Shown piece after piece: positions 48,043-55,907 of a DNA stretch of 64,000 nt. A model generated the notes under the pieces. It was not told the origin of the DNA. It saw only the letters and a list, made by a program, of their open reading frames with translations, and searched no databases. Positions within the stretch are counted from its first letter, which is position 1. Every line of letters starts with the position of its first letter. Position numbers and translations under genes: made by a program. Origin of the DNA: Chitinophaga eiseniae (lineage in GTDB: Bacteria > Bacteroidota > Bacteroidia > Chitinophagales > Chitinophagaceae). The stretch spans positions 992,001 to 1,056,000 of the forward strand of contig NZ_JABAHZ010000001.1 of assembly GCF_012641265.1 (NCBI RefSeq), read 5' to 3'.

Positions 48043-49056
48043 TTATATTTTTCTCCGTCTCGACTTATTAAACATCAATCCTTTCTCTACCCCCTTGCGC
48101 AATTCGAGCTGTTCTTCTTCCGGTAAAGCGTGTACTGTCTGGCAGGCTTCACTACAGCAGCCATTGTACTTCCTGGCACAGGACTCGCACTGGATAAACA
48201 ACAGGTGACAGCCCTGGTTCAGACAGTTGGTATGGGTATCACAAGGCTCGCCACATTGATGGCAATGACTGATAATATCTTCACTGATACGTTCACCCAG
48301 GCGATCATCGAATACAAAGTTCTTGCCTTTGAATTTGATGGGAAGGCCTTGCTGCCGGGCTTTGTTGGTGTACTCAATAATGCCGCCCTCCAGGTGAAAT
48401 ACGTTCTTAAAACCATTATGCAGCATGTAGGCCGATGCCTTTTCACAACGTATGCCCCCGGTGCAGTACATAATGATGTTTTTATCTTTCTGGTCGGCGA
48501 GCATGTCTACCGCCATGGGCAGCTGATCGCGGAAAGTATCAGAAGGTACTTCAATGGCGCCTTCAAAATGTCCCACTTCGTACTCATAGTGGTTCCGCAT
48601 ATCTACAATCACCGTGTCAGGATCTGCGGTCAGCTCATTGAAGGTTTTGGCGTCTACATAACGGCCACGGTTGGCCATATCAAAGGTAGGGTCCTCGATA
48701 CCGTCGGCAACAATTTTATCCCGGATCTTAATTTTCAATACAAAAAATGACTTACCATCGTCATCCACCGCAATATTCAGGCGAATACCATGCAGAAAGT
48801 CGACGGCATATAAAGTGTCCTTAAATGTATCAAAATGATGTTCGGGCACACTGATCTGAGCATTGATGCCTTCATGCGCCACATAGATACGGCCAAATGT
48901 ATCCAGTTTGAAAAGGGATTCGTAGAGCTGGTCGCGGAATGCCTGCGGATCGGGGATTTTTGCGTACTGGTAGAAAGATATCGTAACGCGCTTAAATGTT
49001 TCTTTTGCCAGCCGTTGTTTTAGTTCGGCGGCAGATACTCTGTTGTGTAATGCCAT
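48043..49056 (-). CDS. trhO: tRNA uridine(34) hydroxylase TrhO (rhodanese family)
   Basis: 337 residues from ATG 49056 ([14 protein letters not shown]); 17 extra codons upstream are open but overlap the promoter region. The N-terminal acylphosphatase-like domain ([19 protein letters not shown]) is followed by a rhodanese domain with the active Cys in [16 protein letters not shown]. The C-terminus has clustered cysteines (CHQCGEPC ... CLNQGC ... [12 protein letters not shown]). Catalyses prephenate-independent, O2-dependent formation of 5-hydroxyuridine at U34 in the E. coli family. Cytoplasmic. Has its own promoter at 49144-49173. Confidence 0.93.
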   Translation of the reverse strand: MALHNRVSAAELKQRLAKETFKRVTISFYQYAKIPDPQAFRDQLYESLFKLDTFGRIYVAHEGINAQISVPEHHFDTFKDTLYAVDFLHGIRLNIAVDDDGKSFFVLKIKIRDKIVADGIEDPTFDMANRGRYVDAKTFNELTADPDTVIVDMRNHYEYEVGHFEGAIEVPSDTFRDQLPMAVDMLADQKDKNIIMYCTGGIRCEKASAYMLHNGFKNVFHLEGGIIEYTNKARQQGLPIKFKGKNFVFDDRLGERISEDIISHCHQCGEPCDTHTNCLNQGCHLLFIQCESCARKYNGCCSEACQTVHALPEEEQLELRKGVEKGLMFNKSRRRKI

Positions 49057-49143
49057 AATTGCTTGAAATTTTAAGGACACCTGCGTCGTGAACAAAACTT
49101 CAATCAACCCTCTTTAATCGTAAAAGAACAATTGATTAGGGCG

Positions 49144-49173
49144 CAAAGGTAGCAAAAATACAGCAATATCAAT
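49144..49173 (-). promoter_or_regulatory. Promoter of trhO
   Basis: Read on the minus strand: ATTG (49173-49170), 18-nt spacer, TACCTTTG (49151-49144). A full -7 box and 3 of 4 in the -33 box. It overlaps the last codons of the upstream small membrane protein gene. Confidence 0.65.
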
Positions 49174-49375
49174 ACTGGTAAGCCTCGGCTTCCCGTCCCC
49201 ATTCGTACAGGGTATTCAGGGAAAACCAACCTATTGCGCTGATAATGAATATATAACCCACAAAACCAGGCGTTCTTAATTCCACCGCGCCTGGCAGGTC
49301 GTTCATTTCTGTAAAATAGGCTGCTGCTGCCAGCAGGATGCCTGATAATAACGCGTAAAGGGCGATTTTCCTCAT
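49169..49375 (-). CDS. Small two-helix membrane protein
   Basis: 68 residues from ATG 49375 (MRKIALYALLSGILLAAAAYF); a longer frame from 49435 adds a basic stretch without membrane character. Two hydrophobic helices (residues ~4-20 and ~36-55, VGYIFIISAIGWFSLNTLYEW) separated by a short loop. Conserved-looking, but the function is not recognisable. It ends inside the trhO promoter. Could be a peptide of a larger envelope complex. Confidence 0.6.
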   Translation of the reverse strand: MRKIALYALLSGILLAAAAYFTEMNDLPGAVELRTPGFVGYIFIISAIGWFSLNTLYEWGREAEAYQY

Positions 49376-49545
49376 AACGAACGATTTCTTATTAACTAAT
49401 GGCCGCTGGCACTTACGTGTGAGTAAAATGTGCACGGCGATCCCGCAAATATGCTTACCTTACTAACGTAATTCATCAACCAAAAGTTTCTTTCCTGAGA
49501 AAAAAAATATTTATTATTTTATAACTATTTGATAATTATTGTATA

Positions 49546-49553
49546 TAACTTTG
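49546..49553 (+). promoter_or_regulatory. -7 box upstream of 36-residue membrane peptide gene
   Basis: TAACTTTG matches TAnnTTTG. TTTG at 49528-49531 is present but only 14 nt upstream, shorter than usual. Leader of about 85 nt. Confidence 0.4.
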
Positions 49554-49637
49554 TCATAAGTTACGACCCCGATTGGCACCCTTTTTGAAAAATGGTATCA
49601 CAAGAACAATTATTGTTTAACCCTTAAATGTTACATT

Positions 49638-49748
49638 ATGAGTACTTACATTACTTACTTCATTTACGCAGTCGTTGGTATTTGGATCTACAGATTGTTG
49701 GCGTATTACTTCGACGAGAAAAAAGAATTGAAGAGCAGGAAAAAGTAA
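49638..49748 (+). CDS. 36-residue single-helix membrane peptide
   Basis: Short open frame: MSTYITYFIYAVVGIWIYRL, then LAYYFDEKKELKSRKK. One aromatic-rich membrane helix (residues ~4-25) and a strongly basic tail, so the C-terminus is likely cytoplasmic. A promoter-like -7 box lies upstream, and a 12-bp hairpin follows 22 bp after the stop, giving the appearance of a stand-alone small gene. Function unknown; it resembles the many small membrane proteins that stabilise larger complexes. Its reality rests on composition and flanking signals. Confidence 0.55.
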   Translation: MSTYITYFIYAVVGIWIYRLLAYYFDEKKELKSRKK

Positions 49749-49769
49749 CCCCTTTTCATGGGTGTGGAT

Positions 49770-49826
49770 GTTGAGATACGGAGATTTTACGGTACCCCAG
49801 GTAAAATCTCCGGCATCAAACTCAAC
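49770..49826. terminator. Hairpin between small peptide gene and DUF5686 gene
   Basis: 12-bp perfect stem (49779-49790 with 49801-49812) plus an outer 6-bp stem (GTTGAG / CTCAAC). Positioned between convergent genes and overlapping the DUF5686 stop codon. Confidence 0.65.
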
Positions 49827-52344
49827 GGCTGTTAAACTTCACCACGTTACCTAATATTCCGCCAAAGCCAACGCGCACGCCTATACGGGTATCCTGTTTG
49901 CTCTGATAACCCGCCACCACGTCTACCCGGATCATTTTGAATATATTTTCCAGGCCTCCGAATACTTCTACGTAGTTGTTGTCGCTGTTTACATAAAAAG
50001 CATTGGCGCCCGCTACCAGGTTCCATTTCAGCCGGTTGAACAACGGAATTTTGTTGGTTAGTAACCCATTGAAATGGTGCTCTACATTGGCAGTAGTATA
50101 AAACGACGCAGTAGTACTATACTGGTAATAGGGAGCCAGCTGAAAACTATTCAGGTATTTCATGTTATAGAACGTCTGGTTGCCGTTGAAATGCTGATAG
50201 TCCGGGATCTGCACATTTTTGTCATTCAGAAATCCCCCTACGCCAATATGATAACGGAACTCGCCCAGTAACTTAAAGTTCATATTATCCTGCACCGAAA
50301 AATTCCACTTATCAAAATCAACGATGCTATTGGCTACGTTCGGAATCCCCTTGCTATAGCTGATTTTAAAGGTAGGATATTTAGAGCCCAGCGGTATTTT
50401 ACGGTCTGGTAATTCTATAAATTGCTGCCCCGGCTGATAAGTGAAACTGACATCTGCCACTAAAGCCTGGTGCCTTTCAAACGGCACGTTGGCCAATTCC
50501 TGCGGATGATTGGGAGTAAACTGCTTCCGATCATTTTTAAAGAATACAAAGTCGGTAGTGTTTTCTACGGGTATCCTGCTTTCATAATTCACGCCAACGG
50601 TTAAACGATCATTTGTTTGAAACGTTCTGCTGTATTGCAGGTTACCAAACCAATTCTCGTATAGCTTCATATAGTTTTCCTTCAGGAACAGGGTATAAAA
50701 TTCGTTGGCGATATTGTCGATGGGGTTATCCTGGTTGAATTGAGATATGCGCTTACCCCCTGCCAGTTTCCAGTCGTTGTGCCCAAAGCGGTTGCTGATC
50801 CTGCTGCTGTTGTGAAAATTAATTTCCGTATAGGCGTTAAGGTGAGTATTACTCAGCCCATAGCGAATGAATGACGCGATGCGCAAATTGCTTTCCTCAC
50901 TGGTATTGATGGTCAACTCCGGCTCCAGGGCCAGTGCCAACCCTTCTACCGTATTAGACTTCAACGATTTCAATAATCCTTTGACATAAAGCTGGTGGAA
51001 GTTGATAGCGCTATCGCGACGGAAATAATACTTATGTCTGGCACCGCCCCAGAGGATGTCCGTCAGCTTTACTGGTTTCTGTTTTTTCTGCAAGGTAGCC
51101 AGCCGATACTTTGATGCCGCAGAATCCCGCTCTGCCTGAGCGGCGCTGTCTTTCTCGTGGTAATCCTTTATTTCCGCGGGTTCCAGCGGTACCGGGCGAA
51201 TGCTATCCCAATAGGCATGTTGCTGCTTATCGTAGGCAGTATCGTACTTCAGGAATACCTTGTCAAAAAATCCGGCTGGTAAATTAGGATGTACATTATA
51301 ATCTGAATACACATTTACAAAGCTACCCCCCATGCGGAAACCGAATTTGTTGAAGGAGATACGCACTACCTGGTCTTTCACCCGCCATATATCGGCTGTC
51401 ACGGGCACATGTGTCTGCCGTATTTCCAGCGTGTCCATCAGCTCCAGCTGATACTCGCTGGTGAGAAACAGGTCGGTGCTATGAATACGCCAGTCGCCGT
51501 CGGTAATGAAGATATCGCCGAAAAACAACGGCTCCTGCTTACGGCGGGGAATGACTTTTATTTTGTTGATCGTTTTACCATCTTCTATAAACGTACCTTC
51601 CAGTCGGTATTTGTAGAAAGCCAGGGCATTTTCAGCAATGGGAGAAATATAACCGCGTGGTCCCATTTGTGTGATAACTGCCTCCACGTTGTTGTCGTAA
51701 AAACTGATAATAGCCGGAAATGTCAACCCAAAGCCACCACCGCTTTTGCGGGAAGAGATGACTTCCACCTTAATCTTATCTGGCTGGCGGGCGGATATTT
51801 TTGTGATAGATTCAGAGAGAAATACCATGCCCTTTCCGGTACTATCAACCCCCATTTCTGTTTTATCTATCTTCGTCCCTAAAAACTTAGTGGGTACATT
51901 TTGCATCCCAACAGCGCTCTTGATATACAACATACAGGTATATTCCTTCACCTGGTCGTGGTATAACTGTCGCTTTTTAATGGCCTGCCGGATAATGGCA
52001 TAGGCGGGATCTTCTCCGCCGGCCTTTACCACTACTTCCCGGATCTGCATATTTACTGGCTGTAAGCGGAAATTGAGCGTTTGCGTGGGGGCGTTAACGT
52101 TAACCGGTAGTTCTGTTCTCCGGAAACCGATATACTGGCACACGATGGTGTATTGCCCCGGGGGAAGGTCAAGGTGATATTGCCCGGCAGCATTGGTAGT
52201 GGTGCCGGTAGTGGTTCCTTTTATGAATATCGTAGCGAAGGGAAGCGGCTGATCTTTATCATCCGTTACACGGCCATTCACCACATTGGCCTGACAATAG
52301 CCCGAAATAAGGATACACAACAGGGTGGATAGATATTTCATCAT
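49822..52344 (-). CDS. DUF5686 outer-membrane protein with CarboxypepD_reg domain
   Basis: About 840 residues from ATG 52344 (MMKYLSTLLCILISGYCQA); the open frame extends to 52425, but those codons precede the signal peptide. An N-terminal carboxypeptidase-regulatory-like domain (NGRVTDDKDQPLPFATIFIKG, GQYTIVCQYIGFRRTEL) is followed by the DUF5686 region, recognised by DPAYAIIRQAIKKRQLYHDQV, and a long beta-strand-rich C-terminal barrel (QSKQDTRIGVRVGFGGILGN). Common in Bacteroidota and often listed as surface or secreted membrane protein; transport or assembly roles are unproven. Starts about 80 bp after the small membrane protein gene on the same strand. Confidence 0.85.
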   Translation of the reverse strand: MMKYLSTLLCILISGYCQANVVNGRVTDDKDQPLPFATIFIKGTTTGTTTNAAGQYHLDLPPGQYTIVCQYIGFRRTELPVNVNAPTQTLNFRLQPVNMQIREVVVKAGGEDPAYAIIRQAIKKRQLYHDQVKEYTCMLYIKSAVGMQNVPTKFLGTKIDKTEMGVDSTGKGMVFLSESITKISARQPDKIKVEVISSRKSGGGFGLTFPAIISFYDNNVEAVITQMGPRGYISPIAENALAFYKYRLEGTFIEDGKTINKIKVIPRRKQEPLFFGDIFITDGDWRIHSTDLFLTSEYQLELMDTLEIRQTHVPVTADIWRVKDQVVRISFNKFGFRMGGSFVNVYSDYNVHPNLPAGFFDKVFLKYDTAYDKQQHAYWDSIRPVPLEPAEIKDYHEKDSAAQAERDSAASKYRLATLQKKQKPVKLTDILWGGARHKYYFRRDSAINFHQLYVKGLLKSLKSNTVEGLALALEPELTINTSEESNLRIASFIRYGLSNTHLNAYTEINFHNSSRISNRFGHNDWKLAGGKRISQFNQDNPIDNIANEFYTLFLKENYMKLYENWFGNLQYSRTFQTNDRLTVGVNYESRIPVENTTDFVFFKNDRKQFTPNHPQELANVPFERHQALVADVSFTYQPGQQFIELPDRKIPLGSKYPTFKISYSKGIPNVANSIVDFDKWNFSVQDNMNFKLLGEFRYHIGVGGFLNDKNVQIPDYQHFNGNQTFYNMKYLNSFQLAPYYQYSTTASFYTTANVEHHFNGLLTNKIPLFNRLKWNLVAGANAFYVNSDNNYVEVFGGLENIFKMIRVDVVAGYQSKQDTRIGVRVGFGGILGNVVKFNSR

Positions 52345-52425
52345 ATTCCCAAATGTAACGGCCAACGGGTTACCAGTATACCGGGTACGCCGTTTTACCA
52401 GAAGTTTAACAGCCTTGATAAGCAA

Positions 52426-52779
52426 TCAGGCTGGCTTTTTTGTTACGCGTAAAAAGGCGGCGGAGCTGGCGGCAAAACCTGCTACCAGTGCGCCTAAGAA
52501 TGCACTCACGACACCCATCAGCGGGGCGCTTTTCACTTTCAGGATCATTTCGCTCATGCGGTTGGCCAACAGATGATCATTCCGTACATCCATATAAAAT
52601 GCGAGCATCAGCCACAGCACAAATATACCCATGAATGCACTGAAGAAGGATTTACCGGGAGATAAGGGCATCAGCAGGGTTACCAGGAAGGCAACCAACG
52701 CCACGCTCCACCAGGGCAAAAACATACCGGCTATATAAGCCAGGATAAGGATAAGGAGAAAATGTGCAAAGGATTTCAT
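52426..52779 (-). CDS. Small integral membrane protein
   Basis: 117 residues with about four hydrophobic helices: FLLILILAYIAGMFLPWW, VALVAFLVTLLMPL, FMGIFVLWLMLAFYM and VVSAFLGALVAGFAASSAAF. No catalytic motif. Lies directly upstream of the DUF5686 gene, so the two are likely co-transcribed. Typical of uncharacterised Bacteroidota membrane proteins. An inverted repeat (52813-52907) lies upstream, between it and metZ. Confidence 0.7.
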   Translation of the reverse strand: MKSFAHFLLILILAYIAGMFLPWWSVALVAFLVTLLMPLSPGKSFFSAFMGIFVLWLMLAFYMDVRNDHLLANRMSEMILKVKSAPLMGVVSAFLGALVAGFAASSAAFLRVTKKPA

Positions 52780-52812
52780 AATTCTAATATAGGATAAAAA
52801 GCTTAAAGCGGA

Positions 52813-52907
52813 AAAGCATAAAGCAAAAAGCTATTGTGGAGAATGATCAAAGCGACTTTTAATACCGCTAAGGTCATTCTCCACAATAGCTTTTTGCTTT
52901 ATGCTTT
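52813..52907. repeat. 34-bp perfect inverted repeat (element B)
   Basis: Arms 52813-52846 and 52874-52907 are perfectly complementary, with a 27-nt loop. Arms contain AAAGC short repeats, then AAAGCTATTGTGGAGAATGA; the loop contains AAGCGACTTTTAATA. Similar in design and sequence to the repeat at 36439-36554. It lies 5 bp after the metZ stop and could also end that transcript. Confidence 0.9.
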
Positions 52908-52911
52908 CTGC

Positions 52912-54102
52912 TTATTTGCTCTTCTCCAACGCCTGTTCAATATCCTCGAGAATATCCTTAATATTCTCCAATCCCACAGAAATGCGGATCAGTCCCGGCG
53001 TAATACCGGCAATAGCTCTTTCTTCTTCGCTGAGTTTGGCGTGTGTAGTGCTGGCCGGATGCGAAGCAATACTGCGGCTATCACCCAAATTAGCGGTGAG
53101 CGACAGCAACTGTAAGGCATCCAGGAAACGTACCCCTTGTTGCAGGCCGCCTTTCAGCTCAAAGCATACAATACCTCCTCCTCCACTCATCTGCTTTTGC
53201 GCAATGGCATATTGCGGGTGGCTGGGTAGAAATGGATACTTCACCAACGACAGGTGTGGGTTGCTCTCGAGGGCTTTAGCCAGCTTCAATGCACTGTCCG
53301 AATGGCGTTCCATACGTACAAACAGGGTTTCCAGGCTTTTGCTCAATACCCAGGCGTTGAATGGCGACATGGATGGTCCGGTGCTGCGGCAGAAGGTATA
53401 TATTTCTTTGATCAGTTCTTTCTTTCCTACTACCACACCGCCTAATACACGTCCTTGCCCATCTATCCACTTGGTGGCAGAATGGGTAACCAGGTCGGCG
53501 CCATAGGCCAGTGGCCTTTGCAATACAGGGGTTGCAAAAGCATTGTCTACATTCAGTATTACTTTATGTTCCTTCGCAATACGGGACAACATTTCAATAT
53601 CAATAATCTCCAGTCCAGGGTTGGATGGCGTTTCCAGGAAAATCATCCGGGTATTGGGTTTGATCATTGCCGCAATGGTGGCCGGATCATCTGTAATATC
53701 GAAATAAGAGGTGGTGATACCCCATTTAGGCAGGAACTTCGTAATCACGGTATGTGTAGAGCCAAAGATAGAACGGGCAGAGAGCAGGTGATCACCAGCC
53801 TTCAGCAGGGCCATAAAGCTGGCAAAGATAGCGCTCATACCAGAGGCGGTGGCATAACCAGCTTCCGCTCCTTCGAGGGCGCACATCTTCTGTACAAATT
53901 CATCTACGTTGGGATTGCTGAAACGGCTATAGATATTGAAATCCGTTTCATCGGCAAACGTAGCCCGCATTTCTTCTGCATTATCAAAACAGAAACTGGA
54001 AGTAAGAAACATTGGAGATGCATGCTCCATCTGATCTGTCCTCGGAATCTGGATTCTTACTGCATTGGTATCTGGTTGGTATTGATGTCTGTCTTTGTTC
54101 AT
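52912..54102 (-). CDS. metZ: Trans-sulfuration PLP enzyme, O-succinyl/acetylhomoserine sulfhydrylase-like
   Basis: 396 residues from ATG 54102 (MNKDRHQYQPDTNAVRIQI), 20 bp after the stop of the OsmC-family gene; longer in-frame codons overlap that gene. Cys/Met metabolism PLP fold: YSRFSNPNVDEF, ASGMSAIFASFMALLKAGD, DNAFATPVLQRPL and the PLP lysine in HSATKWIDGQGRVLGG. The layout matches MetZ/MetY-type enzymes that add sulfide to activated homoserine to make homocysteine. This agrees with the divergent metX. Cystathionine gamma-synthase or methionine gamma-lyase are the alternatives; motifs alone do not fully exclude them. Confidence 0.85.
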   Translation of the reverse strand: MNKDRHQYQPDTNAVRIQIPRTDQMEHASPMFLTSSFCFDNAEEMRATFADETDFNIYSRFSNPNVDEFVQKMCALEGAEAGYATASGMSAIFASFMALLKAGDHLLSARSIFGSTHTVITKFLPKWGITTSYFDITDDPATIAAMIKPNTRMIFLETPSNPGLEIIDIEMLSRIAKEHKVILNVDNAFATPVLQRPLAYGADLVTHSATKWIDGQGRVLGGVVVGKKELIKEIYTFCRSTGPSMSPFNAWVLSKSLETLFVRMERHSDSALKLAKALESNPHLSLVKYPFLPSHPQYAIAQKQMSGGGGIVCFELKGGLQQGVRFLDALQLLSLTANLGDSRSIASHPASTTHAKLSEEERAIAGITPGLIRISVGLENIKDILEDIEQALEKSK

Positions 54103-54122
54103 GGATATGGTAATTACAGCTT

Positions 54123-54542
54123 TTACGCGTTCAGTTTCACTTCCCAGGTCAGTTTGGTATGTCCTTGGCGCAGGGTTTCTGCTACGGAACAATACTTGTT
54201 CATAGACAATTCCACGGCGCGTGCCGCTTTATCCGGATCTATATTACCTTTCAGGTGGAACACCAGGTGAGCGGTTTCCCAGAGCGAAGGCTCTTTTCCT
54301 TTTTCTCTTTCAGCCTCGATTTCAATACGGAAATCCTGTACGTCCTGACGTTGTTTCTTCAGGATCATCATCACATCAATGGCAGAACAACCACCCAGGC
54401 CCATGATCACCATTTGCATGGGTCGTACCCCGTTGTTTTTTCCGCCATTTTCCAGGGAAGAGTCCATCAGTACTTTGTGTCCGCCTTCGTCTACCGCTTC
54501 CATATTGAATCCGTCGTCTATTCTTTGTAATGCTATCTTCAT
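54123..54542 (-). CDS. OsmC/Ohr-family protein
   Basis: 139 residues. OsmC fold with both reactive cysteines: Cys52 in MGLGGCSAIDVM and Cys118 in MNKYCSVAETL. The family reduces organic hydroperoxides or handles reactive sulfur/acyl species. YhfA/OsmC-like subgroup by size. Encoded immediately upstream of metZ (20-bp gap), suggesting a sulfur-metabolism or redox link. Promoter: TTCG, 21 nt, TATCTTTG at 54594-54562. Confidence 0.88.
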   Translation of the reverse strand: MKIALQRIDDGFNMEAVDEGGHKVLMDSSLENGGKNNGVRPMQMVIMGLGGCSAIDVMMILKKQRQDVQDFRIEIEAEREKGKEPSLWETAHLVFHLKGNIDPDKAARAVELSMNKYCSVAETLRQGHTKLTWEVKLNA

Positions 54543-54561
54543 GGTTATTATTTTTCTTCAA

Positions 54562-54594
54562 CAAAGATAAAATAAAACAATTATGAATTACGAA
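54562..54594 (-). promoter_or_regulatory. Promoter of osmC-metZ operon
   Basis: Read on the minus strand: TTCG (54594-54591), 21-nt spacer, TATCTTTG (54569-54562). A perfect -7 box and one mismatch in the -33 box. The -33 part lies in the left arm of a weak inverted repeat made of AATTAC units. Confidence 0.5.
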
Positions 54595-54663
54595 TTACGA
54601 ATAACACCCATACGCGGGGCTTCCGTAAATCTGCCGCTGTAATTGTAATTGTAATTTTTAATT
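54577..54663. repeat. Imperfect inverted repeat built of AATTAC units
   Basis: Left arm AATTATGAATTACGAATTAC and right arm (complement of AATTAAAAATTACAATTAC) bracket about 36 nt of unrelated sequence in the divergent promoter region of osmC-metZ and metX. The arms are tandem short repeats with several mismatches. Confidence 0.5.
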
Positions 54664-54680
54664 CCAATATTGTAGTTTTG
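54651..54680 (+). promoter_or_regulatory. Probable promoter of metX
   Basis: -7 box TAGTTTTG at 54673-54680 matches TAnnTTTG; ATTG ending at 54651 is a -33 candidate 21 nt upstream. If correct, the metX start must lie downstream of 54680. Confidence 0.5.
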
Positions 54681-54698
54681 CGCAAATTTAAAGAAGCA

Positions 54699-55718
54699 TT
54701 GTCGGCAAAGGTATTTCACAGTAAAGCAGCGTTCCGGTTGGAGTCCGGCCAGGTATTACCCGAATTGCACATCGCGTATCATACCTACGGTACTATGAAT
54801 GAAGATGGTAGTAACGTAGTATGGGTATGTCATGCGTTAACGGCCAACAGCGATGTGGCAGATTGGTGGACCGGCCTGATAGGCGCCGGGAAGGTAATTG
54901 ATCCTTCCAGGCACTTTATTGTTTGTGCCAACATTATCGGCTCCTGTTATGGTAGCAGCGGGCCACATACGATAAACCCCGACACCGGCAAGCCGTGGTA
55001 TCACAGCTTTCCGACTGTAACCATCCGCGATATGGTACAGGCACATATGCTGTTGAGAGCTCATTTACAGGTGCCCCATATTCACCTGCTGATCGGCGGC
55101 TCCATGGGCGGGTACCAGGCGCTGGAATGGGCATTGACCGAACCTGCTGTGATAGACCAGCTATTCCTGCTGTGCACCGGCGCGGCGGAAAGTGCCTGGG
55201 GTATTGCTATTCACACCGCCCAGCGACTGGCCATAGAGGCCGACGATACCTGGCAACAGGACTGCCACAGCGCCGGCTCCAGGGGCCTCAAAGCCGCCAG
55301 GGCCATCGGTATGCTCACCTACCGCAACTATCAGACCTTTGTACGCGCCCAATCAGATGAAGACAAGGAAAAGACAGATCATTTCCGTGCCTCCTCTTAT
55401 ATCAACTACCAGGGCGATAAGCTGGTAAAACGCTTCAATGCGCAGTCATACTGGTTACTCACCAAAGCGATGGACAGCCACAATGTTGCCCGTGGACGAC
55501 ATGAACACATTACCGCTTCCCTGTCGCATATCCGGCAACGTACCCTGCTAATTGGCATCAGTAGCGATATTCTCTGCCCACCGGAAGAGCAACAGTTCAT
55601 GGCTGCCCATCTCCCGCAGGCAACTTATCATGAAATCGACTCTTCGTATGGTCATGATGGTTTCCTCATAGAATTTGAAAAGATCGGCAATATACTCAGG
55701 GACTGGATGGAGCGCTGA
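54699..55718 (+). CDS. metX: Homoserine O-acetyltransferase
   Basis: About 339 residues. Two in-frame TTG starts are possible (54678 and 54699); 54678 falls inside a promoter-like -7 box, so 54699 (M)SAKVFHSKAAF is preferred, preceded by AAGAAG. Alpha/beta hydrolase of the MetX family: HTYGTMNEDGSNVVWVCHALTANSDV, the nucleophile elbow GGSMGGYQALEWA (Ser) and the Asp/His pair near SSDILCPPEEQQ and YGHDGFLIE. Activates homoserine with acetyl-CoA (or succinyl-CoA in some members) for methionine synthesis. Divergent from osmC-metZ, whose product can use this ester. Confidence 0.92.
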   Translation: MSAKVFHSKAAFRLESGQVLPELHIAYHTYGTMNEDGSNVVWVCHALTANSDVADWWTGLIGAGKVIDPSRHFIVCANIIGSCYGSSGPHTINPDTGKPWYHSFPTVTIRDMVQAHMLLRAHLQVPHIHLLIGGSMGGYQALEWALTEPAVIDQLFLLCTGAAESAWGIAIHTAQRLAIEADDTWQQDCHSAGSRGLKAARAIGMLTYRNYQTFVRAQSDEDKEKTDHFRASSYINYQGDKLVKRFNAQSYWLLTKAMDSHNVARGRHEHITASLSHIRQRTLLIGISSDILCPPEEQQFMAAHLPQATYHEIDSSYGHDGFLIEFEKIGNILRDWMER

Positions 55719-55907
55719 CGGCGTCCCTGAAACCCTGTATCATACTGCGTTTACAACAGACAATCAATAGGGGAATACCGCCCACATTGGTCATTTGCAG
55801 TAAACGCTTTTTAGTTCCCCGCTACCTTCCTCCAGCTTTTTTTTGCTTTGTGCTTTTTTCCCTATATTTAAATTAAACCGAATCTAAATCTGTTTAAAAT
55901 CCACTCT

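Noticed and set aside
54543..54698. SAM riboswitch upstream of metX or metZ
   Set aside because: The gap is filled by two promoters and the AATTAC repeat. I could not fold a SAM-I or SAM-II-like core there.
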